DNA of 64,000 nt from Gellertiella hungarica. Its GTDB lineage: Bacteria > Pseudomonadota > Alphaproteobacteria > Rhizobiales > Rhizobiaceae. Both the position numbers and the translations under genes were made by a program. The notes below the pieces were generated by a model. It saw nothing but the letters and a program-made list of their open reading frames with translations, was not told the DNA's origin and made no database searches. How positions within the stretch are numbered: position 1 is the stretch's first letter; each line of letters opens with the position of its first letter. The stretch spans positions 62,001-126,000 of the forward strand of contig NZ_JACIEZ010000010.1 in assembly GCF_014197145.1 (NCBI RefSeq), in the 5' to 3' direction. Of the stretch, positions 42,767-50,529 are shown piece by piece.

Positions 42767-43201
42767 TCAGGGGTCTTGCAGCATTCTGGACAGCGCCAGC
42801 GGATCCTCCTCGCCGGAAGTCTCCTCGTCCCCCAGGCCCATGCGGCGACGGATTTCGTCGCGGATCGCCTTTTCCACCGCGTGCCGCTTTTCCGGTGGCA
42901 GGTTGCGCAGCTCGGCTTCGGAGAGATTGAAACGCTCGAGAACGACGGCGCGTGCAATGCCGGCAATCGTCAGGTTTCCGAGCAGGGAGGTTTCCCCGTC
43001 TTCCCCGGGCTGCCTTAAGCTGAAAAGCGCGGCAGACAGCTTGGAATAGCGGGGTGGTTCGGCTTCCTCGGGCACCGGCGCAGATCCGCGCTGCGCATTG
43101 GGCTGCGGCGCTTCCTGGTTCGGGTTGTCCGGGGCAGCCGCGGAATCCTTGCGTTGCCGGATGGAAAAGGGCAGGGGGCTCAGGCGGTTCACGTCGATCA
43201 T
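42767..43201 (-). CDS. Hypothetical protein (144 aa)
   Basis: I do not recognise a named family. The protein begins with a Pro/Gln-rich, probably disordered region (about residues 15-50), followed by a helical segment with LFSLRQPGEDGETSLLGNLTIAGIARAVVLERFNLSEAELRNL, part of which resembles a small helical bundle, and ends with an acidic tail. No signal peptide or membrane segment. The composition and the intact frame between well-defined neighbours support a real gene; it looks like the rhizobial plasmid genes of unknown function. The start at 43201 is the first ATG in frame. Confidence 0.55.
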   Translation of the reverse strand: MIDVNRLSPLPFSIRQRKDSAAAPDNPNQEAPQPNAQRGSAPVPEEAEPPRYSKLSAALFSLRQPGEDGETSLLGNLTIAGIARAVVLERFNLSEAELRNLPPEKRHAVEKAIRDEIRRRMGLGDEETSGEEDPLALSRMLQDP

Positions 43202-43328
43202 TTCAGCCGTCCTCGGTCGTCGATCCGGGGACGATTGAGGACGGGCAGGCTTGCCCGGGAATGGCGTTTTCAGAATATGACAGTCGTCATGAAAAGCGAT
43301 GCTACCCCGTCATCGGCGGCAACGCACA

Positions 43329-43940
43329 TTACGGGATCAGTTGCGCAATCGCGTCGTGACCTTCGGCAGACAGGCCGGCGCGCACGCCGGCGCGATCGGT
43401 TTCGTTGCGGTTCTGGCTCATCTTCCGCTTGCCGGCCAGCCGTGCAATCGGCATGCGCAGCCCGACGATGCCCCGCAGCTGCGCCGCGACAAAGGGCGCG
43501 GGAGCATCGCCGACTGCCCATGCATCCGCCCTGTCCTTCTCGTGCAGGTCCGTCAGCCGTGTCACCACGTCGAGCAACCGTTCGGGATCGTCGAAGAATT
43601 CCACCGGCCCGCTGGCCTGCACGGTCTCGTAGTTCCAGGTGGGAACCACGCGACCATGCTCGGCCTTGGAGGCATACCAGGACGGGGTCACATAGGCATC
43701 GGGACCCATGAAGATCGCGAGGCCATCGCCGATAGGCGCGGCCTGCCATTGCGGATTGGCTCTGGCGAGATGGGCATAGAGGGTGCCGTATTCTCCCTCG
43801 CTTTCGTCCAGGAATACCGGCAGGGGTGTCGCCTGCGGGCCGTCCCTGGTGGCGGTGACGAAGTTCGCGATGCGGCAGGCGCGCATGAGGGCGTGGATGT
43901 CTGCCTTTTCGGCAAGGACAAATGCTGGCGGATTGTACAT
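43329..43940 (-). CDS. paiB: FMN-binding PaiB-like protein
   Basis: The 203-residue protein fits the PaiB family (FMN-binding split barrel): MYNPPAFVLAEKADIHALMR at the start, LPVFLDESEGEYGTLYAHLARANPQW, and the conserved TPSWYASKAEHGRVVPTWNYE in the middle. In Bacillus PaiB is described as a negative regulator of sporulation and degradative genes; in Gram-negatives it probably uses flavin or haem in some redox or detoxifying role. It is a single gene with no obvious partner. Confidence 0.88.
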   Translation of the reverse strand: MYNPPAFVLAEKADIHALMRACRIANFVTATRDGPQATPLPVFLDESEGEYGTLYAHLARANPQWQAAPIGDGLAIFMGPDAYVTPSWYASKAEHGRVVPTWNYETVQASGPVEFFDDPERLLDVVTRLTDLHEKDRADAWAVGDAPAPFVAAQLRGIVGLRMPIARLAGKRKMSQNRNETDRAGVRAGLSAEGHDAIAQLIP

Positions 43941-44110
43941 GCGCTCTCCCTTCGGCCTCGGCCGACCCTTTTGCCATTCATACGCCGCCCGCCGGGGACT
44001 GACCAGCAGTCCTGGCCGACGATGAGGACGGTCCCGGCAACAGCCGGCAACCGGCCGCGGGTCACGGGATCGGGCGGGCAGTCAGCCGGAGCTGCGCCCG
44101 GAACCCCGGA

Positions 44111-45049
44111 TTACGCGACGCCCAGCGCCTCGGCGGTGATCCAGAAGACCGCATCCTGCGATTCCGCCGTTTCCAGCCACAGGAAGTCGAGATGCGGGAA
44201 TTCCTCCTCGAGGATTTCGCGGCCCGAACCGATTTCGCAGATCATGCCGCCACCCGGATTGAGGAAGGCGGGGGCGTCCGCGAGGATGCGCCGCACGAGA
44301 TCGAGCCCGTCCACGCCTCCGTCATGGGCCATCTCCGGCTCCGCGCGGAATTCCGGCGGATAGCCCGCCAGCGCTTCGTGGTCCACATAGGGCGGATTGG
44401 TGATGATGAGATCATAGGTGCGGCCGGCGAGCGGCGCAAAGAGATCGCCCCGGAGCAGCTCCACCTGATCCTCCACCCCATGTTCGGCGAGGTTGATGCG
44501 CGCGACCTCGAGCGCATCTTCCGAAAGGTCCACCGCGTCGACGGCTGCATGGGGGAAGAATTTCGCGGCCAGGACCGCAAGGCAGCCGGAGCCCGTGCAG
44601 ATGTCCACGGCACTTTCCACCGCAAGGGGGTCGGGCAGGAACGAGGACCCGCCGGAATGGATGTATTCGTTGAACAGGATCTCCCCGATATGGGAGCGGG
44701 GCACGATCACCCGTTCGTCCACATGGAAGCGCATGCCCTGGATATAGGACCGCCCGGTGATGTAGGCCGAGGGCTTGCGGCTGGTCACGCGGCGATCGAT
44801 CCGCTCGGCGAGCAGCCTGCGCTCTTCGGGCAGAAGCCGGGCATCGAGGAAGGGATCGAGCGCGTCGATCGGCAGGTCGAGCGAGTCGAGGATCAGGAAG
44901 GCGGCGTCGTCGCCTGCGGTCGTGGTTCCGTGTCCGTAGCTCAGATCGGCGGCGTTGAAGCGGGAGATCGCATAGCGCCAGTAATCGCGCAGCGTCACGA
45001 GTTCGGCTGTAATGATGTCGTGGCTCAAAATGCTCTCACTTCCCGCCAT
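44111..45049 (-). CDS. prmB: Ribosomal protein L3 N5-glutamine methyltransferase
   Basis: The 312-residue enzyme methylates a glutamine of ribosomal protein L3 with S-adenosylmethionine. Evidence: the N-terminal helical part (about 1-95) characteristic of PrmB/HemK, the SAM loop DICTGSGCLAVLAAKFFP, and the catalytic NPPY in IITNPPYVDHEAL. The length and the RSYIQGMRFHVDERVIVPRSHIGE segment favour PrmB over PrmC, which acts on release factors. The ATG at 45049 is preceded by GGAATAATGGC, a weak ribosome site. A housekeeping-type gene on this replicon. Confidence 0.9.
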   Translation of the reverse strand: MAGSESILSHDIITAELVTLRDYWRYAISRFNAADLSYGHGTTTAGDDAAFLILDSLDLPIDALDPFLDARLLPEERRLLAERIDRRVTSRKPSAYITGRSYIQGMRFHVDERVIVPRSHIGEILFNEYIHSGGSSFLPDPLAVESAVDICTGSGCLAVLAAKFFPHAAVDAVDLSEDALEVARINLAEHGVEDQVELLRGDLFAPLAGRTYDLIITNPPYVDHEALAGYPPEFRAEPEMAHDGGVDGLDLVRRILADAPAFLNPGGGMICEIGSGREILEEEFPHLDFLWLETAESQDAVFWITAEALGVA

Positions 45050-45135
45050 TATTCCTGTAAGACGGGACGGATTTAGAATGGCATGGGCATGGCGGTCAAC
45101 AGCAAGGGCCGGATGCCGACGGGAACGGTTCGACG

Positions 45136-45942
45136 ATGAAGGATCGGCACAAGAGGCAGGACAGGCCCCCGCGAAAGGCGCCAGCGGCTGCGGCCGACAC
45201 GGGCAGGCGCGCAACGATTGCCCGCGCCCTCTCGAAGCTTGGCTATTGCTCGCGCACCCAGGCGGAAAGGCTGGTCGCCGAAGGCCGCGTCACGGTCGAT
45301 GGCCGGGTGGTGCGCGATCTCGAAACATGGGTGGATGTTGAAAAGGCCCGCATCGCCGTCGATGGCCAGCGGGTCGCGGCGGAAAGGCCCGTCTACTACA
45401 TGCTGAACAAGCCTCGCGGCCTCGTCACCACCCGCCACGATCCGCAGGGGCGGGCGACCGTCTACGACTGTCTCAAGGGCCTCGATCAGGCCCATCTCTC
45501 GCCCGTCGGACGGCTGGACAAGGCGAGCGAAGGGCTGCTTCTGTTCACCAACGACACCGCCTTTGCCCAGCGCCTCCTCGATCCCGAGACCCATGTGGCA
45601 AAGACCTATCATGTCCAGATCGATCGCCAGCCGGATGCAGCCCTGCTCGCGGCGCTTGCGAAGGGCGTGGTGCACGATGGAGAACACCTGCGGGCGACCG
45701 GCGCTGCGGTTCTCCGGCAGGGCGAGCGCAATGCCTGGCTGGAAATCGTGCTGGACGAGGGGCGCAACCGGCATATCCGCCGCATGCTGGAGGCGCTCGA
45801 CATCGCCTGTCTCCGGCTTGTCAGGGTTGCCATCGGCGGCCTGACGCTCGGTAACCTGGAGAAGGGCGCCGTGCGGCCGCTCGCCCCGGACGAGGTGGAC
45901 GATCTGCGCAACCTCACCGGGATTCGGGACAAGCACGGCTGA
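45136..45942 (+). CDS. RsuA/RluB/E/F-family pseudouridine synthase
   Basis: An rRNA pseudouridine synthase of 268 residues with an N-terminal S4 RNA-binding domain (about 25-80: [21 protein letters not shown]) and a catalytic domain with the aspartate in [16 protein letters not shown]. The phrase [17 protein letters not shown] and the closing [15 protein letters not shown] are family signatures. Which uridine it modifies cannot be told from sequence alone. The basic N-terminal 20 residues resemble the tail of RluB-type enzymes. Divergent from prmB; the starts are 86 bases apart. Confidence 0.9.
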   Translation: MKDRHKRQDRPPRKAPAAAADTGRRATIARALSKLGYCSRTQAERLVAEGRVTVDGRVVRDLETWVDVEKARIAVDGQRVAAERPVYYMLNKPRGLVTTRHDPQGRATVYDCLKGLDQAHLSPVGRLDKASEGLLLFTNDTAFAQRLLDPETHVAKTYHVQIDRQPDAALLAALAKGVVHDGEHLRATGAAVLRQGERNAWLEIVLDEGRNRHIRRMLEALDIACLRLVRVAIGGLTLGNLEKGAVRPLAPDEVDDLRNLTGIRDKHG

Positions 45943-46071
45943 AGGCCGCGCATGCCTGCGCTCTGCCGCCTTCTCCGCATCCGTGCGAAGATCTGAGGCG
46001 GTCGCGGAAACACATGCTTAATCCCATTTCGGTTATATATCGAATATAACGGAGGCTGAGGTCGGGAGTTC

Positions 46072-46845
46072 ATGTCGAAACGATGCGAGGGGTGCCGCGA
46101 CGGCGCTGCATTCGAACTGCCTTTTTCCATGGCCTTCCAGCCGATCGTCGATATCGGCACGGGCAGGGTCTTCGCCCATGAAGCGCTCGTGCGCGGACCG
46201 AACGGCGAAGGCGCGGGCAGCGTGCTGTCCCAGGTCCGGGATGACAACCGCTATGCCTTCGATCAGCAATGCCGGGTAAAGGCCATCGAACTCGCCTCGC
46301 GTCTGTTCGATCCGCTGGACGGCGCCAGACTTTCGATCAATTTCATGCCCAACGCGGTCTACGAACCGAGCGCGTGCATTCGCCTCACGCTTGCAACGGC
46401 CCTGAAGACCGGTTTCTCTCTCGACCGGATCATCTTCGAATTCACCGAGAACGAGCAGCTGGACACCACCCACGTCCTGCACATCCTCAGGACCTACAAG
46501 GGCATGGGCTTTAAGACGGCCATCGACGATTTCGGCGCGGGGCATGCGGGGCTTTCCCTGCTCGCCGATTTCCAGCCCGACATCGTCAAGCTGGACATGA
46601 ACATGATCCGGGGCATCGACACCGATCCTGTCCGGCGGACCATCGTGAAGCATACGCTGCGGATGCTGGAAGAGCTCGGCATCGTGCCGCTCTGCGAAGG
46701 GGTGGAAACCGTGTCGGAACTGCAGGTTCTTCAGGAACTCGGCGTCAGCCTGATCCAAGGCTACGTGCTTGCCCGACCGGTCTTCGAAGGCCTGGGCAAG
46801 CCGGCCATGCCGCCCCTGGCCGCCGGTGAGCCGCTTCAGGCGTGA
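46072..46845 (+). CDS. EAL-domain c-di-GMP phosphodiesterase with N-terminal CxxC
   Basis: The 257-residue protein is a single EAL domain and lacks a GGDEF partner. The EAL motif (residues 37-39 in AHEALVRG), the asparagine in SINFMPN, Glu in FEFTENEQ, DDFG (152-155), Lys173 in IVKLDMN and the CEGVET loop-6 glutamate are present, so it should hydrolyse c-di-GMP. Cys5 and Cys8 (KRCEGCRDG) form a short CxxC at the very N-terminus, suggesting metal binding or redox control. A ribosome site (GGGAG) is near the ATG. Confidence 0.9.
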   Translation: MSKRCEGCRDGAAFELPFSMAFQPIVDIGTGRVFAHEALVRGPNGEGAGSVLSQVRDDNRYAFDQQCRVKAIELASRLFDPLDGARLSINFMPNAVYEPSACIRLTLATALKTGFSLDRIIFEFTENEQLDTTHVLHILRTYKGMGFKTAIDDFGAGHAGLSLLADFQPDIVKLDMNMIRGIDTDPVRRTIVKHTLRMLEELGIVPLCEGVETVSELQVLQELGVSLIQGYVLARPVFEGLGKPAMPPLAAGEPLQA

Positions 46846-46950
46846 TTGCATCCGCGCGCGAAAGCCTTTTTTCGCCAGCTCCTCTCCCTTCTGCTGCCGC
46901 GAGAGGCATATTGCCTGCAGGCTGAAGCGTGGGTCCGAAAGGAGGCAGGG

Positions 46951-47448
46951 ATGAAATATGTCATCATGGGGGTTTCCGGCTCCGGAAAGTCGTCGGTCGG
47001 CGAAGCGCTGTCCGCAGCCATGGACGTGCCCTATGCCGATGGCGACGACCTGCATCCGGCAGAAAACATCGCCCGGATGAGCGCGGGCATCCCGCTGACC
47101 GACGAAGACCGCTGGCCCTGGCTCAGAGCCGTGGGCGAGGCCCTGCGAGCCCATGCGGGGGACATGATCATCGGCTGTTCCGCCCTGAAGCGGCGCTATC
47201 GGGATTGCATCCGGCAGGCCGCCGGCGAGCCGGTGACCTTCATCCATCTGGACGGACCGCGCGGGCTGATCGAAGCGCGCATGCAGGATCGGAGGGGGCA
47301 TTTCATGCCCGCCTCGCTGCTCGACAGCCAGTTTGCCGCGCTGGAGCGGCCCGATGCGGACGAGGATGCGGTAACCGTGTCGATCGATCAGCCCGTGGAG
47401 GGCATTGTGGCGGACATCCTGATATCCCTTGCCGCCCGCAAGGGATGA
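46951..47448 (+). CDS. gntK: Gluconokinase
   Basis: Phosphorylates D-gluconate with ATP to 6-phosphogluconate, feeding the Entner-Doudoroff or pentose-phosphate route. The 165-residue protein has a P-loop GVSGSGKSSVG (residues 7-17), the substrate region DGDDLHP and CSALKRRYRD typical of GntK/GntV. The ATG at 46951 follows GGAGGCAGGG. No gluconate transporter or GntR regulator is adjacent, which is unusual. Confidence 0.93.
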   Translation: MKYVIMGVSGSGKSSVGEALSAAMDVPYADGDDLHPAENIARMSAGIPLTDEDRWPWLRAVGEALRAHAGDMIIGCSALKRRYRDCIRQAAGEPVTFIHLDGPRGLIEARMQDRRGHFMPASLLDSQFAALERPDADEDAVTVSIDQPVEGIVADILISLAARKG

Positions 47449-47464
47449 GAGCCTCGCAGGCGCG

Positions 47465-47719
47465 TCAGCATTCGTGCGGATCGCACCGCACGAGACGGGA
47501 AGGGGAGGGGCGCACCGGCTCCCTTCGCTTCGCCAGACCCGCCGCGCCTCCCGGCAATCGCGGCATGGGCAGCCATCGGGCAAGGCGTTCGGCAAGCGTC
47601 CTCCGGGGCGCAAAGGCGTCGTAGAATGCCTGTTCGGCCCGGGCCCTCTCCCGCTCGTCTGGCGAAGATCGGCTTTCCCGTTCGAAGGTGGGGTGGTTCG
47701 GAGGCGGAATGATCAGCAT
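47465..47719 (-). CDS. Small Arg/Pro-rich protein divergent from a LysR gene (84 aa)
   Basis: The frame starts with MLIIPPPNHP and is preceded by AAGGAG at good spacing, which supports translation. The product is rich in Arg and Pro, with RARAEQAFYDAFAPRRTLAERLARWLP in the middle, and has no predicted membrane span. I do not recognise a family. It starts 88 bases from the LysR gene on the opposite strand, so it is a candidate target of that regulator. Confidence 0.5.
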   Translation of the reverse strand: MLIIPPPNHPTFERESRSSPDERERARAEQAFYDAFAPRRTLAERLARWLPMPRLPGGAAGLAKRREPVRPSPSRLVRCDPHEC

Positions 47720-47807
47720 GGTCAACTCCTTTCTGAAAAGGCTGTCTCCCTGATAAACCTCCCTTTTCTCTTTCCATAGAGCGAGGATTGCACTAGCTTT
47801 TTCATCC

Positions 47808-48677
47808 ATGAAAAAGCTCTCCTGGGACGATCTCCATCTCTTTCTTCACGTTGCCCGGGGCGGCGGCCTTTCGGCGGCGGCACGCACGTCGGGCCTCAGC
47901 CCCGCGACGGTCGGGCGGCAGATGCTGGTGCTCGAGGAGGCACTGGGCCAGCCGCTCTTCGACAGGCGGCAGACCGGCTATCGCCTGACGCGGGAGGGGC
48001 AGGCCCTCTTCGAACGGCTTCTGCCGATGGAGGCAAGCGCCCGCGATATCGAGGCCTGGCAGGCGGAAGGGGAGGGGCGGCCGCTTGTCCGCATTGCCTG
48101 CGGCACCTGGCTTGGCTGGTTCTTCGCGCGGCACATGCCGGCGCTCCAGACGCAGGCCGACCGCTTCCGGCTTGATTTCACCATCGCCGAGCAAAGGGCG
48201 AGCCTCACCCACCGCGAAAGCGATATCGGGATCCGCGCCGTGGAGCCGGAGGAGCCCAATCTCGCGGCCCGCAAGCTTTGCGACGTTGCCTATGCCGCCT
48301 ATCGGCTCCGGGGCTCCACCGCGGCAGAGGAGCGCTGGATCGCGGTGGCGGAGGATGCTGCCATCTCTGCCTATCTGGCATGGCCGCACCGGCATCACGC
48401 AGCGGCCGTCGCGGTTCTGGTGAACCGCCCGCGGTCGCTGCGGGACATGGCAGCCTCGGGTGCCGGCCTTGCGGTTCTGCCGTGCTTCGTCGGGGACCAG
48501 GACCGACGGCTGGAGCGGGCGGGTCCGGAGATCGCCGCCCTGCGCCATCGCCAGTGGATCGTCACCCATGCGGATGGCCGCCACCGGGCCGAGGTGCGGA
48601 CGGTTGCCGCCCGCATGACGTCCCTTGTCCGGGAAGCCCGGCCTCTCTTCGAGGGACGGGGCCTTGCGGATGCCTGA
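47808..48677 (+). CDS. LysR family transcriptional regulator
   Basis: A 289-residue LysR-type protein: N-terminal winged helix (about 5-65: GGLSAAARTSGLSPATVGRQMLVLEEALGQPLF) and a shorter C-terminal effector domain (about 90-285) rich in arginine and histidine. The opening KLSWDDLHLF resembles the LysR gene at 25627, suggesting related regulators. It is divergent from a small gene of unknown function and convergent with the siderophore-binding protein gene, three bases from its stop. Ligand unknown. Confidence 0.86.
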   Translation: MKKLSWDDLHLFLHVARGGGLSAAARTSGLSPATVGRQMLVLEEALGQPLFDRRQTGYRLTREGQALFERLLPMEASARDIEAWQAEGEGRPLVRIACGTWLGWFFARHMPALQTQADRFRLDFTIAEQRASLTHRESDIGIRAVEPEEPNLAARKLCDVAYAAYRLRGSTAAEERWIAVAEDAAISAYLAWPHRHHAAAVAVLVNRPRSLRDMAASGAGLAVLPCFVGDQDRRLERAGPEIAALRHRQWIVTHADGRHRAEVRTVAARMTSLVREARPLFEGRGLADA

Positions 48678-48679
48678 CC

Positions 48680-49780
48680 TCAGCGCGGGGCAGGTCCGGT
48701 CCAGTAGCTGCCCTCGAAGGGAACGGCGGCAAAGCGCCTGTTGATCTCGGCAAGCGTCTCGGCAGGGTCGATATCGGCAAAGAGCTCCGGTTGCAGCCAG
48801 CGCGCCACCGCTTCCGCTGCGAGCAGATTGACCGGAACGGCATTGAAGAAGTTCCAGAGGCCGTGGACGCGTCCCTCGCGCACCGCCCGCAGCCCGGCAA
48901 GGTGGGGGCTGGCGACGGCAGCCTTCAGGCTGTCCTGCGCTTCCTCAGCCGAAACGCCGGGACCGACGGAGAGGGGGCTGTAGCGGCCACCGGGGGAAGC
49001 CGTGGCGATATAGACATCCGGATCGGACGCGAGAACGAATTCGCTGCTGACGACCGCCCCCTGGCTGGGCAGGCCGGCGGCCACGTTTTGCCCGCCGGCA
49101 AGGGCGATGAAGCTGCCGATGCCGCCTTCGCCATAGGCGTAGCAGCACTGGTCCGGATTGGGAAAGGCTTCGAGCAGGACACGCGGTCCCGGCTGCTTTC
49201 GCGCCGAGACCCTGTCCCGGATGCGCTGAACATGGGCCTCGTAGAAGGTGGCATAGGCTTCCGCCTGCTCCTCCCGGTCGAGTATCTTTCCCAGAAGGCG
49301 GATCTGTTCCGGCGTGCGGGTGAGAACCTCCGTGTTGAAGTTCACCACCACGACGGGCACGCCGGCTCGCTCCAGCATGGCGATCGTCTGCCGGCCGGGC
49401 TCCGTCTCCGCCTGCCAGTTCGCCAGCAGGGCGAGATCCGCCTTCAGCGGCAAGGCCGCTTCGAGCGATATGGCAACACCGTCCCCGATCAGCGGCAGCT
49501 TCCCGATGGCGGGGAAGCGCTCCCGGAACCGCTCGTATATCTCGGGATTGTCGTCCTTCATGTCCCCGGCCCAGCCGGCGAGCAGGCTCACGGGGTCCGG
49601 ATGGATCAGCGACATGGCGACGAGGTTGAAGCCACTGCCGAGCAGGATCGCCTTCGGCGGAGCGGGAAGCGTAACCTCACGCCCGATAGCATCGGTCACG
49701 GTCAGGGGATAGCGGACCCCGGCGGCTGCGGGCAGGGCCAGCAGGAGGAAAAGCAGGATGGCGATCAGGCGGCGGGTCAT
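48680..49780 (-). CDS. Siderophore/iron ABC transporter substrate-binding protein
   Basis: A 366-residue periplasmic binding protein of the BtuF/FepB fold: signal peptide (about 1-20, ending PAAA), N-lobe with TVTDAIGREVTLPAPPKAILLG, long connecting helix, and C-lobe with PVVVVNFNTEV and a later DPDVYIATASP. It should bind a ferric siderophore. Its start overlaps the fhuF stop (ATGA), and a TonB receptor gene lies upstream, so this is the third gene of an uptake operon. The permease and ATPase genes are not in the window. Confidence 0.87.
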   Translation of the reverse strand: MTRRLIAILLFLLLALPAAAGVRYPLTVTDAIGREVTLPAPPKAILLGSGFNLVAMSLIHPDPVSLLAGWAGDMKDDNPEIYERFRERFPAIGKLPLIGDGVAISLEAALPLKADLALLANWQAETEPGRQTIAMLERAGVPVVVVNFNTEVLTRTPEQIRLLGKILDREEQAEAYATFYEAHVQRIRDRVSARKQPGPRVLLEAFPNPDQCCYAYGEGGIGSFIALAGGQNVAAGLPSQGAVVSSEFVLASDPDVYIATASPGGRYSPLSVGPGVSAEEAQDSLKAAVASPHLAGLRAVREGRVHGLWNFFNAVPVNLLAAEAVARWLQPELFADIDPAETLAEINRRFAAVPFEGSYWTGPAPR

Positions 49781-50529
49781 GATTTTCTGAGCTCCGGCAG
49801 GGCGCAAAGCTCGCCGCAGCCCGGAATGCCGGGAAGCATGTAGCGAAGGCAGCATATCTTGCGCCGGCAATGGATCTGGCCGTCCTCCCGCTCATGCCGG
49901 AGAAGACCGAAGAAGGGGTTGCGGCTTCCGTCCGGAAGGGATGCCGCGGTAAAGAGGGTGCCGGTCACCCCGTCAGCCGCCCCGCCGGATGCGGCAAGGG
50001 CGTGATCGATGTAGACGGCGGCATTGTTGAAGAAGAGCTTCGGCGCCAGCCCGGCTTTCGTCCTGAGAAGCAGGGCGGCTTCCTGGAGATGGCCTGCGGC
50101 AAGCGGAGCGGCGATTTCCAGCGGATCCGCCGAAGGACCGACCCATTCCCCCTCGTCAGGGAGACCGAAGGCCTGCGGAAGGCCGGTCTAGTCGGTAAGG
50201 AGGGTGAGGTGGTCGATCTCAGCCGAAAGCCGTCGCCCCGCCATTCGCGCCACCACATAGGGAATGGAAAGCGCCGAGACGTAGTAGAGCGTCCAGAAGG
50301 AGGCAACCGCCCGGCGATCAGCGCCGGCGTGCCGGGCGGAGAGGCAATCCAGCGCCTCGCCGAGAAGCGGACCCTCGAGGAAAGTCCTAAGCGGCACGGC
50401 CGCCGTCAAGGTATGGGCCGGCCTCAGTTTTTCCGCGCACCAGGCCTGCTCCCCGGAAAAGATCTCGGCAAGCCCGGGCCGGGCCGGCGGGATGATCGGC
50501 TGGAGCGCAGGCCGGGTCACAGCATTCAC
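49777..50529 (-). pseudogene. fhuF: Siderophore-iron reductase FhuF, interrupted by an in-frame amber codon
   Basis: FhuF takes iron from ferric siderophores by reduction using a C-terminal [2Fe-2S] cluster. The frame from GTG 50529 runs through the conserved N-terminal half to a TAG at 50188-50190 (codon 114). The same frame then continues without shift through LPQAFGLPDEGEWVG and FFNNAAVYIDHAL to the cluster motif CCLRYMLPGIPGCGELC and a TGA at 49777. One base change would restore a full 250-residue FhuF. It therefore appears freshly inactivated, or read through. It overlaps the receptor gene (GTGA) and the binding-protein gene (ATGA). Confidence 0.85.
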
